Positions 1 to 9,818 of a DNA stretch of 34,575 nt are shown here, piece by piece. Source of the DNA: Armatimonadota bacterium (GTDB lineage Bacteria; Armatimonadota; Fervidibacteria; Fervidibacterales; Thermosaccharophagaceae); contig JANXAS010000034.1 in NCBI GenBank assembly GCA_025062195.1, positions 1-34,575 of the forward strand, in the 5' to 3' direction. A model generated the notes under the pieces. The model had not been told where the DNA came from. It did no database searches and was given only the letters and a program-made list of their open reading frames with translations. Position numbers and translations under genes: made by a program. Position 1 is the stretch's first letter, and each line of letters begins with the position of its first letter.

Positions 1-487
1 TTATGCACTCGTGCACATCCTCTCGTCGTTCCTGCGCTAATGCTATTTCTTCAGGTTTAAGTTCTCCACTTGGGATTATCTCCTCAAATGATTCAACCTC
101 TTCCTCAGCGCTTTCTACCTCAAGGTCGCTGAAAGTAACCTGGCGTCTCTCTTTGCGCCATTTGTCAATAAGTAGGTTCTTGGCGATCCTGAAAAGCCAT
201 GTCTTGAACGAAGCGCCCCTCCCTATGTCATATCTTTTTCCTTTTCTTTTTCCTTTTCTTTTTCCTTTTCTTTTTCCTTTTCTTTTTCCTTTCACCGGCC
301 CGCTTTTTGTCTCCATCACTTTCATAAAAGTATCTTGAGTTATGTCCTCAGCTTCCTCTTTCCCCAATCCTGCATTGCAAAAGAATTGCTCCAACCGCGC
401 GCGGTAACGACAATGCAATTCTTCAAGCACCTCATTGTTACATTCATAGTAATCTCTTATCAACTCTTCGTCACTTCGCACCTTCAT
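1..487 (-). CDS. ECF-type RNA polymerase sigma factor, C-terminus beyond left edge
   Basis: Reading leftwards from an ATG at 487, 162 residues are visible with no stop before the edge. The start fits ECF factors (SDEELIRDYY) and follows an AAAGGGGGTG ribosome binding site. Residues about 20-60 match region 2.1/2.2, with EEAEDITQDTFMKVM. Residues about 92-112 match region 2.3/2.4, with FKTWLFRIAKNLLIDKWRK. Between them lies an unusual insert, five perfect copies of KGKR at residues 66-85. An acidic linker (about 120-160) follows; region 4 would lie off the edge. The role is promoter recognition as an alternative sigma subunit. No anti-sigma gene is visible on this side. The same frame stays open upstream to 721, but that part looks like the remnant of another sigma factor, so 487 is the preferred start. 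The family call is secure; the regulon is unknown. Confidence 0.88.
   Translation of the reverse strand, partial: MKVRSDEELIRDYYECNNEVLEELHCRYRARLEQFFCNAGLGKEEAEDITQDTFMKVMETKSGPVKGKRKGKRKGKRKGKRKGKRYDIGRGASFKTWLFRIAKNLLIDKWRKERRQVTFSDLEVESAEEEVESFEEIIPSGELKPEEIALAQERREDVHECI
233..292 (-). repeat. Five perfect tandem copies of a 12-bp purine repeat inside the sigma factor gene
   Basis: On the coding (minus) strand the unit AAAGGAAAAAGA occurs five times without mismatch, encoding (KGKR)5. The coding strand is purely purine across these 60 bases. Because the unit is 12 bp, gain or loss of copies keeps the reading frame and only changes the length of a very basic linker. Confidence 0.97.
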
Positions 488-1083
488 CAACACCCCCTTT
501 GGGATTATACACTCTATGCCGCTAACGAGTCGCGCTTTTTCTGCACTGCTAAGGGCAGGATAGACCTTCAGGTCTTGCATTTCGCCGATTGCCTTCTCCA
601 CTCCGGCGAGTTGCCCAACACGATGCGCCAGAAATCCGTAGCGAAGTGTCACGATGCTAACCTGCTCAACCTGCTTGCCCGCCATAACGAACTCGACCTC
701 CGAGATAGATTCGGATAACATCTAATCATCTAAGTAGTTAAGAAGCGCTGTTTTCAGAAGCGCCCAAAGCGTAGTCCAATGGCTAAGGTCAAATCTGCTG
801 ACGAGCTTAATAAAAATAAAACTTGTTGTAAGCCTCTTGCATCAAATCGTCAAACTCAAGTCCTGCCATAGCCACGACCCGAAAGCGCTGCACATGAAAT
901 ACTTTACTTTAGCATGTGATGCACCTTCGTCTACAGTTACGCCCACAATGTGTGCACGAGTTCATCAGAGCGCTTCTCGTCCAGCTGAGCTTGCATATTA
1001 TCGCCAAGTGAGTGTGCTTTCGGCGCTGCTGCCTGTTCCCTTTTAAATTCAATCGCCAGTTGCTCATCTGTCACCTCTGTCAC
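488..1083 (-). pseudogene. Decayed sigma-70 family factor gene
   Basis: Pieces of a second sigma factor can be read on the minus strand in different frames. From a GTG at 1083 or 1074, behind AAAAGGTG, comes TDEQLAIEFKREQ, like an ECF N-terminus, ending at a stop. A second frame gives VQRFRVVAMAGLEFDDLMQE followed by AYNKF, a region 2 signature. After a one-base slip the next frame continues LVSRFDLSHWTTLWALLKTA, LLNYLDD and a TAG at 722-724. Directly after that stop, from an ATG at 721, the same frame reads VEQVSIVTLRYGFLAHRVGQ and LAGVEKAIGEM, which resembles the region 4 helix-turn-helix. This frame runs straight into the intact ECF gene at 487. The total length of about 590 bp matches one ECF gene. 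The order of pieces is seen in the sequence; the pseudogene call is inference. Confidence 0.6.
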
Positions 1084-1334
1084 CACCTTTTGCGAGCAGT
1101 GTCAGGGCAAACCCGTTTCTTTTCAAAACCACACTGATTAGACCCATCAAAGTCACAAACAGCTCTACATCCTTATGGCGAAGATGCAACTAAATGGCAA
1201 TCCCTATTAATTTATACGCTCTACGCCCCCACGATTTTCACCACTCACATTGCTTATGCAATGCGTCTTCATCTTGCATTATTGAGTGCGGTGGCGAAGG
1301 GGGAAACATGCTGCAGTTGCAAGGGGGTAACATC
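1084..1334. other. Intergenic stretch downstream of mreB, nothing recognised
   Basis: About 250 bp between the mreB stop and the sigma factor remnant. No convincing reading frame, tRNA or hairpin with a T-tract was found. If the mreB transcript ends here, it does so without an obvious intrinsic terminator. Confidence 0.5.
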
Positions 1335-2339
1335 CTACTCCGTCTTAAGCACATTGAGCATATCAAGTGCTAATCCTGTGCCTATCCCAACGCAGCTAAG
1401 CGGGTCATCGGCAATGTGCACTGGCACACCCGTCTCAAGTTGAATCAGCTTATCAATGCCGCGCAACAGTGCCCCACCACCAGTTAGCGTTATCCCACGG
1501 GTGATTATGTCGGCGGCTAATTCTGGTGGCGTCCTTTCAAGAACGCTTTTAACTCTCTCAACAATCTGATTGACTGGTTCTGAAAGCGCCTCTCTTATTT
1601 CCTCGGAGGTAACTTTTATAACCCTCGGTAAGCCAGCGACCATGTCACGCCCCTTGATTTCCATCGTCATCTCTGTGGGCAGCTTGTATGCAGAGCCTAT
1701 CCTGATTTTAATCTGTTCGGCAGTTTGCTCGCCTATCATGAGGTTATACTCGCGCCGTATGTAGCGGATTATAGCCTCATCCATCTTTATCCCGCCGACT
1801 CTAACACAATCACTCACCACAATTCCACCAAGTGATATGACAGCTATGTCGGTTGTCCCACCACCAATATCAACTACCATGCACCCACCAGGTTCGCTTA
1901 TTGGCAGTCCGGCGCCTATAGCCGCAGCCATCGGCTCCTCAATCGTGAATGCCCTTTTTGCACCAGCCTCTTTTGCTGCCTCCAGAACGGCTCTTCTCTC
2001 AACGCTGTTAACATTTGAGGGCACAGAGATGACCACATCTGGCTTAATAAGTTGCCATCTGCCACACGCTTTTTGAATGAAGTATTTGAGCATGGTGAGC
2101 GTGACGGTGTATTCAGCTATTACGCCGTCCCTAAGCGGTTGACGAGCGATTATATTCCCCGGTGTGCGCCCTATCATCTTCCTTGCCTCTTCGCCAACAG
2201 CAAGAAGCTGCCCCGTCTTCCTTTCTATAGCGACCACAGTTGGCTCTCGTATTACAATCCCGCGACCTTTCACATAAACGAGCACATTCGCTGTGCCCAA
2301 GTCAATCCCAATGCTTCTGGCGCCAAACATAGATTTCAC
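1335..2339 (-). CDS. mreB: Rod shape-determining actin-like protein MreB/Mbl
   Basis: This 334-residue protein of the actin/HSP70 fold forms membrane-bound filaments that guide the cell-wall elongation machinery. Visible ATPase motifs are phosphate 1 (IGIDLGTANVLVY, about residues 11-23), phosphate 2 (VVDIGGGTTDIAVISLGG) and the adenosine-binding LTGGGALLRG near residue 286. IEEPMAAAIGAGLP is also typical of MreB. Length is normal. The GTG start at 2339 overlaps the murA stop by four bases (GTGA), implying translational coupling; an ATG three codons later is the alternative. The gene is the last of the ATP synthase-murA array. An atp-murA-mbl type neighbourhood is also known in Bacillus, so this may be the Mbl-type paralogue. 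No mreC or mreD is adjacent. Confidence 0.96.
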   Translation of the reverse strand: MKSMFGARSIGIDLGTANVLVYVKGRGIVIREPTVVAIERKTGQLLAVGEEARKMIGRTPGNIIARQPLRDGVIAEYTVTLTMLKYFIQKACGRWQLIKPDVVISVPSNVNSVERRAVLEAAKEAGAKRAFTIEEPMAAAIGAGLPISEPGGCMVVDIGGGTTDIAVISLGGIVVSDCVRVGGIKMDEAIIRYIRREYNLMIGEQTAEQIKIRIGSAYKLPTEMTMEIKGRDMVAGLPRVIKVTSEEIREALSEPVNQIVERVKSVLERTPPELAADIITRGITLTGGGALLRGIDKLIQLETGVPVHIADDPLSCVGIGTGLALDMLNVLKTE

Positions 2340-3667
2340 TGCCTCACTTGCGATGATACCTCAACCTCACAAAGCATTTTCACTTTCGCGCCGAGCGAAT
2401 CGAGCTTTTCCACAAAGCGCTCATATCCTCTCTCTATAGCTTCGGCGTTCTGTATAACGGTTTCGCCATAGGCAGCTAACCCGGCAACTGTTAATGCTGC
2501 GCCAGCACGCAAATCGCACGCATAAACTTCGGCGCCGTATAACGCCTCAACACCTTCTACTATTGCCACCGATGGGAGACGCAATTCGCCATTGTGTGAA
2601 ACATCCGGTTCACTCACCTCAATTTGCGCGCCCATGCGTCTCAGCTCGCTGCAATATCTCAACCTGCCCTCATGTATTGTTTCTGTAACTACGCTTTTCC
2701 CCTCAGCGATTGAGAGGAGTGAGACAAATGGCGGTTGTAAGTCCGTTGGGAAGCCGGGGTATGGCTCTGTCGTCAAAGAGACACCACAAGGACGCCTATC
2801 GCACTCAACCTGTAACCAGTCACCTTTAACTTCCACTTTAACGCCAGCTTGAGAGAGCTTCTCTATAACCGGTGCTAACCATTCGCTATTTATCGGACCA
2901 ACTTCCACTCGTCCACCGGTTATAGCTCCGGCGAGCAGGAATGTGCCCGCCTCAATTCGGTCATTTATAACATGGAACTCACATCCGCGAAGCTGATTCA
3001 CCCCCTCTATCACAATCGTTGAGGTGCCCTCTCCCTTAATCATTGCACCCATCGCTTTTAGGAAGCGAGCACAGTTAACCACTTCCGGTTCCCTCGCAGC
3101 GTTGCGAATAACGGTCACTCCATCAGCCAAAGATGCAGCGAGCATTATGTTGACGGTTGTGCCAACACTGCGCCATCTGGGATCAAGCTCTATCTCTGCG
3201 CCATGCAATCTCCCATCTTTGCAAAACGCATATACCCAATCGCCTGTGGAATCTACCTCCATTATTGCGCCCATGCGCGTCAGCGCATCAATGTGGAAGT
3301 TGACTCGCCTGTTCAAATTGCACCCTCCTGGACGAGCCATGCGAAAACCTCCTGTCCTCGAAAGCAACCCACCAAGCATATAGATAGATGCCCTTATGTT
3401 GCGGACCAAGTCTTCTGGGAGTTCGGTAACGGATAAGTCGGAGGCATTAACCACAACTGTGCCGCCGTCAAATTGACACTTTGCACCCGCACTCCTCATC
3501 AATTCAAGCATCACTCGTATGTCGGCTATATCTGGCACATTGTGTATGACGCACTCGCCGCTGCAAAGCAGTGCAGCCGGTAAAATAGCCAATGCAGCAT
3601 TCTTGCTGCCACTCAATTTCACCTCACCCTTCAGCACCCAGCCACCTTCCACGCATATGCGCTTCAT
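2336..3667 (-). CDS. murA: UDP-N-acetylglucosamine 1-carboxyvinyltransferase
   Basis: This cytoplasmic enzyme transfers enolpyruvate from PEP to UDP-GlcNAc, the first committed step of peptidoglycan synthesis. The 443 residues cover the whole two-domain EPSP-synthase-like fold. The substrate-binding LSGSKNAAL (Lys22) and the active-site loop RMARPGGCNL with Cys116 are present; this cysteine is the fosfomycin target in the family. PGFPTDLQPP, the usual MurA signature near residue 305, is also intact. The ATG at 3667 follows a GAGGTG ribosome binding site eight bases away. It lies 229 bp after atpC and overlaps mreB by four bases, so murA and mreB are probably co-transcribed. Nothing about it looks unusual. 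Confidence 0.97.
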   Translation of the reverse strand: MKRICVEGGWVLKGEVKLSGSKNAALAILPAALLCSGECVIHNVPDIADIRVMLELMRSAGAKCQFDGGTVVVNASDLSVTELPEDLVRNIRASIYMLGGLLSRTGGFRMARPGGCNLNRRVNFHIDALTRMGAIMEVDSTGDWVYAFCKDGRLHGAEIELDPRWRSVGTTVNIMLAASLADGVTVIRNAAREPEVVNCARFLKAMGAMIKGEGTSTIVIEGVNQLRGCEFHVINDRIEAGTFLLAGAITGGRVEVGPINSEWLAPVIEKLSQAGVKVEVKGDWLQVECDRRPCGVSLTTEPYPGFPTDLQPPFVSLLSIAEGKSVVTETIHEGRLRYCSELRRMGAQIEVSEPDVSHNGELRLPSVAIVEGVEALYGAEVYACDLRAGAALTVAGLAAYGETVIQNAEAIERGYERFVEKLDSLGAKVKMLCEVEVSSQVRQ

Positions 3668-3896
3668 CGTCGTTGCACCTCGTCAACTGTTGAAGTGATT
3701 GCATTGGTTAATGCTGCGTTTGCAATTGCGACATTGCCAATCTTTCAAGCATATCACTTGCCTCAAATCCGTGCTAACGCGAGAATGCTGTGGGATGATA
3801 ATGCAGTTTGATAAGCAAGGAGGCACCACCACAGCAGCCTTCTAAAGTCTTTCAAGTTGTCTCAAGGGATTAACTAAGGGATTGACTTTCGTGCCT
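3668..3896 (-). other. Spacer between atpC and murA, no gene
   Basis: A 229-bp non-coding stretch. On the minus strand AATCCCTT occurs twice within about 20 bases (near 3860-3885), but no convincing -35/-10 pair or terminator was found. murA and mreB could be read through from the atp genes or from a promoter not recognised here. Confidence 0.45.
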
Positions 3897-4322
3897 CTAT
3901 GGCTCGCCTAATGCCCCAGCTGCTTTCAGACGCGCAACAGCTCTCTCTTTAGCCCTGCGAGCCCTCTCACGGTCTATTGAGCGGTTGGTTATATCAAGCA
4001 GCCTTGCCGTTGCCCTCTCATATGCCTTCCTTGCGCGCTCAACATCAATCTCTTCGTCTTTCTCGGCTGTGTCGCAGATGACTGTAACTCGGTTTCTGCT
4101 TGCTTCAAGGAAACCACCGCTTACAGCTACGCGGACAATATCGCCATTTGATAAGCGCAGCGTTAAAACACCGATGCCGAGCTGCACTATGATCGGAGCA
4201 TGATTTGACATGATACCGAGGTAGCCTTCAACTCCAGGGGCGATTAGTGAAATTACTTCGCCCGAGCGATAGACAACACGCTGCGGCGAAACAACCTCAA
4301 CATAAAAACTCCTTTCACGCAT
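3897..4322 (-). CDS. atpC: F-type ATP synthase epsilon subunit
   Basis: The epsilon subunit is part of the F1 central stalk, linking gamma to the c-ring and, in many bacteria, inhibiting ATP hydrolysis. The 141 residues show the N-terminal beta-sandwich (YVEVVSPQRVVYRSGEV, then GYLGIMSNHAP) and the C-terminal helical hairpin rich in Arg, Lys and Glu (about residues 90-135). The ATG at 4322 lies three bases after the atpD stop, the normal gene order. The helical domain is complete, so the inhibitory function could be retained; this is inferred from family knowledge. Confidence 0.95.
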   Translation of the reverse strand: MRERSFYVEVVSPQRVVYRSGEVISLIAPGVEGYLGIMSNHAPIIVQLGIGVLTLRLSNGDIVRVAVSGGFLEASRNRVTVICDTAEKDEEIDVERARKAYERATARLLDITNRSIDRERARRAKERAVARLKAAGALGEP

Positions 4323-4325
4323 CGT

Positions 4326-5747
<1,422 letters not shown>

Positions 5748-5847
5748 TCACCCCTTAAAACCATCATTAAGTTGACCTTCAGGGCGACTGGGCAAGCCGC
5801 CTTAAAGTTTTCAAAGTTTTCATTTGCAGGATGCTATGCCGCATTGC

Positions 5848-6720
5848 TCAACGCTGATAGCGTCTGAGAGCTTCTGCTGCCGTCGTTATTTCAATCAACT
5901 CCTTGGTTATACTCCACTGCCTCACCTTGTTGAGTTCAAGCGTTAACCTATCAAGCATTTCTGTTGCGTTATCAGAAGCTGCAGTCATAGCTTGCACTCT
6001 TGCAAGCTGTTCACATGCGAGCGCTTCAAGCAGCGTTTGATAGACCTGAACCTCAAAATACCTTGGAAGAAGTGCATCAAGCAACTTATCCACTGGCGGC
6101 TCAAAGATATACTCAACAGCGCCCTGGTCAACCTTACCACCAGCTTCAATTGGCAGAAGCTTCCTTCGCATCACCTTAAAGGTAGCTGTGCTGATTAAGC
6201 CGGTGTAAACGAAATGCAGCTCTCGCACTTCGCCGCTCAAATACCAATCCAACAAATCTCTGCTAATCCGTTTCGCATCCTCATAGGGTTGCTTGACGGA
6301 TATTTGCGGTGTGGCTGCCCTCAGATTGCCATCTCGCTTTGCGAAGTATGTGGCACCTTTATGCCCAACGCAGTGCAAGCTTACGACCATTCCGGCACGC
6401 CTAAATTCGTCGCTGAGTTCCAGCGCCTCTTTTATGACATTGGCATTATAAGCTCCACACAACCCCTTATCGCCTGTGACAACCACAAGCCCAATTGTGC
6501 TGCTCTCGTTAGCTTTTAAAAGCGGGTGCTCCGCTTGAGATATGTAAGGTATAATTGCCTCAACGATTTTGCACAAGCCGCTTGCATACGGGGCACCTAA
6601 CAAAACCCTATTCTGCACTCGTTTCAGCCTTGCCGCAGCGACCATCTTCATAGCTTGCGTTATTTGTCTTATGTTTCTGACTGCCCTTATCTTTCGCCTC
6701 AGCACCCTCAGACTTTGCAT
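5848..6720 (-). CDS. atpG: F-type ATP synthase gamma subunit
   Basis: Gamma is the rotor shaft that passes through the alpha3beta3 head and couples proton or sodium flow to catalysis. The 290 residues show the conserved N-terminal helix (VRNIRQITQAMKMVAAARL), the Rossmann-like middle part (VVVTGDKGLCGAYNANV) and the C-terminal helix with ARVQAMTAASDNATEML and LTLELNKVRQWSITKE. The ATG at 6720 is preceded by GGGGTGACATTGA, a stretch also present in front of atpA. The spacing from atpA is 50 bp. Confidence 0.96.
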   Translation of the reverse strand: MQSLRVLRRKIRAVRNIRQITQAMKMVAAARLKRVQNRVLLGAPYASGLCKIVEAIIPYISQAEHPLLKANESSTIGLVVVTGDKGLCGAYNANVIKEALELSDEFRRAGMVVSLHCVGHKGATYFAKRDGNLRAATPQISVKQPYEDAKRISRDLLDWYLSGEVRELHFVYTGLISTATFKVMRRKLLPIEAGGKVDQGAVEYIFEPPVDKLLDALLPRYFEVQVYQTLLEALACEQLARVQAMTAASDNATEMLDRLTLELNKVRQWSITKELIEITTAAEALRRYQR

Positions 6721-6770
6721 TTCTCAATGTCACCCCAGAAGCTTGCGAAGGAGCCGTTTGGAGTCGCAGC

Positions 6771-8360
6771 TCACACGGCTATTTTCAAATCGCCCTCATT
6801 TATACCTTCAGTTGCCTCGCTGAGCTTTGCCAAAAACGCTTCTTTAAACTCACGCAACGCCTTGTGTATCTTCTGCTCTGTGGCTTCACTGAAATCCTTT
6901 TTCGTCTCAATCTCGTGAACGATCTCCGGATACCGATGGTCAACAAAATCAAGGAAGCCCATCTCAAAATCCTTAACCGACTCAATCGGCAAGTCATCAA
7001 GGTAACCATTCACTCCCGCAAATATGGCGAGCACCTGATGGCTCAGCGACATAGGTTGATACTGATCCTGCTTGAGCAACTCAACGAGCCTTTCACCCCT
7101 TATCAATTCCTTCCTTGTAGCTTCATCAAGTTCAGCTGCGAACTGCGCGAATGCCTGCAGCTCAAAGTAGCGTGCCATGTCAAGCTTGAGTTGCTTTGCC
7201 ACCTTGTTCATAGCCGGTGTGCGCGCAGCGCCGCCAACCCTTGAGACAGATAAACCAACATTTATCGCCGGGCGAACGCCAGCGTAGAACAAATCCGGCT
7301 CAAGGTAAATTTGACCGTCGGTGATTGAGATGACATTTGTCGGAATGTATGCGGCATAATCACCAAGCTGGGTTTCAACTATCGGCAGCGCTGTTAATGA
7401 ACCACCGCCAAGTTCATCATTTAACTTTGCAGCGCGCTCAAGCAAGCGAGAGTGAAGATTGAATATATCGCCCGGATACGCCTCTCGTCCTGGTGGACGG
7501 CGCAGCAGGAGCGAAACTTGCCTATACGCTTGAGCATGCTTTGTCAGGTCGTCGTAGACAATCAAAGCGTGCATACCATTGTCTCTGAAGTATTCACCCA
7601 TTGCGCATCCAGCATAAGCTGCGATGTATTGCATTGGTGCTGGCTCACTTGCAGGCGCACTTACGACTATCGTGTATTCCATCGCCCCATATTTCTTCAA
7701 AGTCTCAACAACTTGCTTAACGGTGCTCTGCTTTTGCCCGATGGCAACATAGATACAATACACAGGCGGCTTTGCATTCTTCTGGTTGATGATGGTATCA
7801 ATTGCGATGGCAGTCTTTCCCGTTTGCCTGTCACCAATTATAAGCTCACGCTGCCCTCTACCAATGGGGATCATTGAGTCAATGGCTTTAATGCCCGTCA
7901 TCAGCGGCTCACATACTGGCTTTCGTTTGACCACACCCGGAGCTTTTATCTCAAGCCTCCTCGTCTGCTTGTATGGTATTGGACCAAGGTCATCAACTGG
8001 CTGTCCAAGCGCGTTAACGACGCGCCCAAGCAACTCCATCCCAACTGGCACCTCAAGTATTCGTCCGGTGCAGCGCACCTCATCGCCCTCGCTCACAAGC
8101 CTATCGGGACCAAAAAGGACGATCCCAACACTCTCCATCTCCAAGCTGAACGCTAACCCGAAGAAATCGCGCTCAAGTTTTTTGCTCGCTTCCGGAAAGA
8201 ACAAAAGCTCATTAGCCATAGCCCCCTCAAGTCCGTAAGCCCTCGCTATTCCATCGCCGACCTCAATGACATAGCCAACATCAACAAGCTCCGCTTTCCT
8301 ACCATAACGTTCAAGCTCTTGTAGAAGAACGCTTGTTAGCTCCCCATAACGAACTGCCAT
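6771..8360 (-). CDS. atpA: F-type ATP synthase alpha subunit
   Basis: Alpha is the non-catalytic nucleotide-binding subunit of the F1 head and alternates with beta. The 529 residues contain the P-loop [28 protein letters not shown], the signature [20 protein letters not shown] and the C-terminal helical domain. The length is slightly above the usual 500-515 because of a longer C-terminal tail. The ATG at 8360 has a strong GGGGGGTGA ribosome binding site. The gene is separated from atpH by 263 non-coding bases containing a 16-bp tandem duplication, odd for the middle of an atp operon. Confidence 0.97.
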   Translation of the reverse strand: MAVRYGELTSVLLQELERYGRKAELVDVGYVIEVGDGIARAYGLEGAMANELLFFPEASKKLERDFFGLAFSLEMESVGIVLFGPDRLVSEGDEVRCTGRILEVPVGMELLGRVVNALGQPVDDLGPIPYKQTRRLEIKAPGVVKRKPVCEPLMTGIKAIDSMIPIGRGQRELIIGDRQTGKTAIAIDTIINQKNAKPPVYCIYVAIGQKQSTVKQVVETLKKYGAMEYTIVVSAPASEPAPMQYIAAYAGCAMGEYFRDNGMHALIVYDDLTKHAQAYRQVSLLLRRPPGREAYPGDIFNLHSRLLERAAKLNDELGGGSLTALPIVETQLGDYAAYIPTNVISITDGQIYLEPDLFYAGVRPAINVGLSVSRVGGAARTPAMNKVAKQLKLDMARYFELQAFAQFAAELDEATRKELIRGERLVELLKQDQYQPMSLSHQVLAIFAGVNGYLDDLPIESVKDFEMGFLDFVDHRYPEIVHEIETKKDFSEATEQKIHKALREFKEAFLAKLSEATEGINEGDLKIAV

Positions 8361-8397
8361 TCAATGTCACCCCCCTATAAATCCCTTCGCTCTCTAC

Positions 8398-8429
8398 TGC
8401 AAAGTTTGTTGGTTGCAAAGTTTGTTGGT
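8398..8429. repeat. 16-bp perfect tandem duplication upstream of atpA
   Basis: TGCAAAGTTTGTTGGT occurs twice back to back about 40-70 bases upstream of the atpA start codon. It lies in the untranslated gap between atpH and atpA. It may be a recent slippage duplication or a binding or structural element; no further evidence is visible. Confidence 0.9.
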
Positions 8430-8623
8430 GCTCGGTTAGCCATGTCACCGGCTTTAGCCAATGGTTGATGATGAACAAACTGAGTGACAAATTCATTCGG
8501 CGATAATTTTCCACGCCGTCTAAAGATGGCGCTCAAGATTCGTCAGCCACTATGAGCTAAAGCCTATAGCATGGTGATGAAAAAGCGCTCACCAACACCA
8601 TTTGAAGTAAAGAACGACTCCCT
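8430..8623 (-). other. Rest of the atpH-atpA spacer, no gene
   Basis: Together with the duplication this makes a 263-bp gap. On the minus strand ATGCTATAGG near 8563-8571 resembles an extended -10 (TGnTATA), but no -35 at proper spacing was seen, so an internal promoter is only a possibility. Confidence 0.3.
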
Positions 8624-9217
8624 TTAACCTGAGACTCGTTTTTCACTGTCAGCACCTATCTGGAACACATACAGCTGTTTGAGATACGATGCAATATCAT
8701 CAAAGGCACCCCTTATGCTTAAGTCAAGGAGCTTATCGCCAGCCTTTATCACGATCCCGCCGATAAGGCTTTCGTCCAAGCGTGCATGAATGAAAATTTG
8801 CTTGCCCCACATTTGGCTCGCCCATCTTTTTATCCACTCAAGTTCCTCCTCAGTTAACTCAACTGCACTCCTAACCTCAACATGAAGCACATTACGCCAC
8901 TCATCAGCGAGTTCTTTGAACACAGAAATGATGTGCCCGAGCTCCTTGATTCTCCCCCTTCTAACGAGCAACTCCATGAAGTGCACAACGAGTTCATTAA
9001 CTCTGCCCTCAATATGATGATCCAACAACTCGACTTTCCTGTGGGCTGGTATCATGGGATGGGTGAGCAGCTTGAGCAAGTCCTTCTCACTTTGCAGAAG
9101 CGCCCATACGGAATTGATATCGCTCTCCACCTGCTCCACTATGTTATTCTCCTTAGCGATTTCAAACAGCGCCTTTGCATATCGCTTAGCTATTCCTCCC
9201 ACCGTTGCCTGAAGCAT
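8624..9217 (-). CDS. atpH: F-type ATP synthase delta subunit
   Basis: Delta ties the top of the F1 head to the peripheral stalk. From the ATG at 9217 the protein begins MLQATVGGIAKRYAKALFEI, the usual start of this family, and ends after a region including LDESLIGGIVIKAGDKLLDL and SIRGAF, the conserved C-terminal signature. Length is 197 residues. A TTG at 9241 would add eight residues, but GAGGAGG lies 13 bases before the ATG and the family alignment favours 9217. The gene overlaps the end of atpF by 32 bases, implying coupled translation. Confidence 0.93.
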   Translation of the reverse strand: MLQATVGGIAKRYAKALFEIAKENNIVEQVESDINSVWALLQSEKDLLKLLTHPMIPAHRKVELLDHHIEGRVNELVVHFMELLVRRGRIKELGHIISVFKELADEWRNVLHVEVRSAVELTEEELEWIKRWASQMWGKQIFIHARLDESLIGGIVIKAGDKLLDLSIRGAFDDIASYLKQLYVFQIGADSEKRVSG

Positions 9218-9737
9218 TTTCCAGCGGCAACTCCTCCTCAAGGATTTGGGCTATAAGTTGGCGGTGAGCTTTCATGTCCAAAATTTTGCCGAGCGCTTTG
9301 CCTGCTATAGCAACGGACATGTCAGTGATGAAATCGCGCAGCTCAATCAGCATCTTTTCGCGCTCGTATTCAAGCTCACGGCGCACCCGCTCAAGCATCC
9401 TTTGGGCATCGGCTCGCGCTTGCGAAAGCAACTCATCTCTCGCTGCATACGCCTCGCGCATTGCCTCTTGAATTTTCTTCCTTGCCTCATCCTCAATCCG
9501 CACCAGATATTGCTCATATTCTTTGCGAAGCTTCTCAGCCTCCCGGCGTTCCCTCTCAGCGTCTTCAATTGCTTTCCGTATGCGTTCACGGCGCTCCTCA
9601 AGCAAGCTTTGTAATGGCTTGAACAGGAACTTAGCCATCAAAAACAGCAGTATCAGGAAGCTGCCAACTTGAGTTAGTATATAGCCCCAGTTGAGATGCA
9701 TCTCGCTGAGCACATTCAGCGGATTGAACTGCTCCAT
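9186..9737 (-). CDS. atpF: F-type ATP synthase b subunit
   Basis: Subunit b forms the peripheral stalk. There is one N-terminal membrane helix (about residues 22-40, ILTQVGSFLILLFLMAKFLF), followed by a long highly charged coiled coil (about 45-150) rich in Glu, Arg and Ala. The ATG at 9737 follows GAGGTG eight bases upstream; a GTG at 9752 is possible but less likely. From the ATG the protein has 183 residues, slightly longer than the E. coli subunit. Only one b gene is present, so the stalk is presumably a homodimer. Confidence 0.94.
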   Translation of the reverse strand: MEQFNPLNVLSEMHLNWGYILTQVGSFLILLFLMAKFLFKPLQSLLEERRERIRKAIEDAERERREAEKLRKEYEQYLVRIEDEARKKIQEAMREAYAARDELLSQARADAQRMLERVRRELEYEREKMLIELRDFITDMSVAIAGKALGKILDMKAHRQLIAQILEEELPLENASGNGGRNS

Positions 9738-9818
9738 ATCTGCGCACCTCACAAGCGCATGCGCTTACAAATGGCTCTCTCAAAGATACGCCGTCAGCGC
9801 AGGCATCGCATCCAGAGG

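Noticed and set aside
233-292. CRISPR or other spaced repeat array
   Set aside because: The 12-bp units are contiguous without spacers and lie in frame within a gene. The 33-bp units at the right end are likewise contiguous and coding.
335-718. Plus-strand frame of 127 codons opposite the sigma factor region
   Set aside because: The minus strand of the same region encodes clear sigma factor motifs; the plus frame has no recognisable domain or ribosome binding site.
837-1046. Plus-strand frame of 69 codons near the left end
   Set aside because: It lies opposite sigma-like fragments on the minus strand and has no family features.
9218-9241. TTG start at 9241 for atpH
   Set aside because: The ATG at 9217 matches the family N-terminus and has GAGGAGG upstream; the longer reading adds residues not seen in the family.
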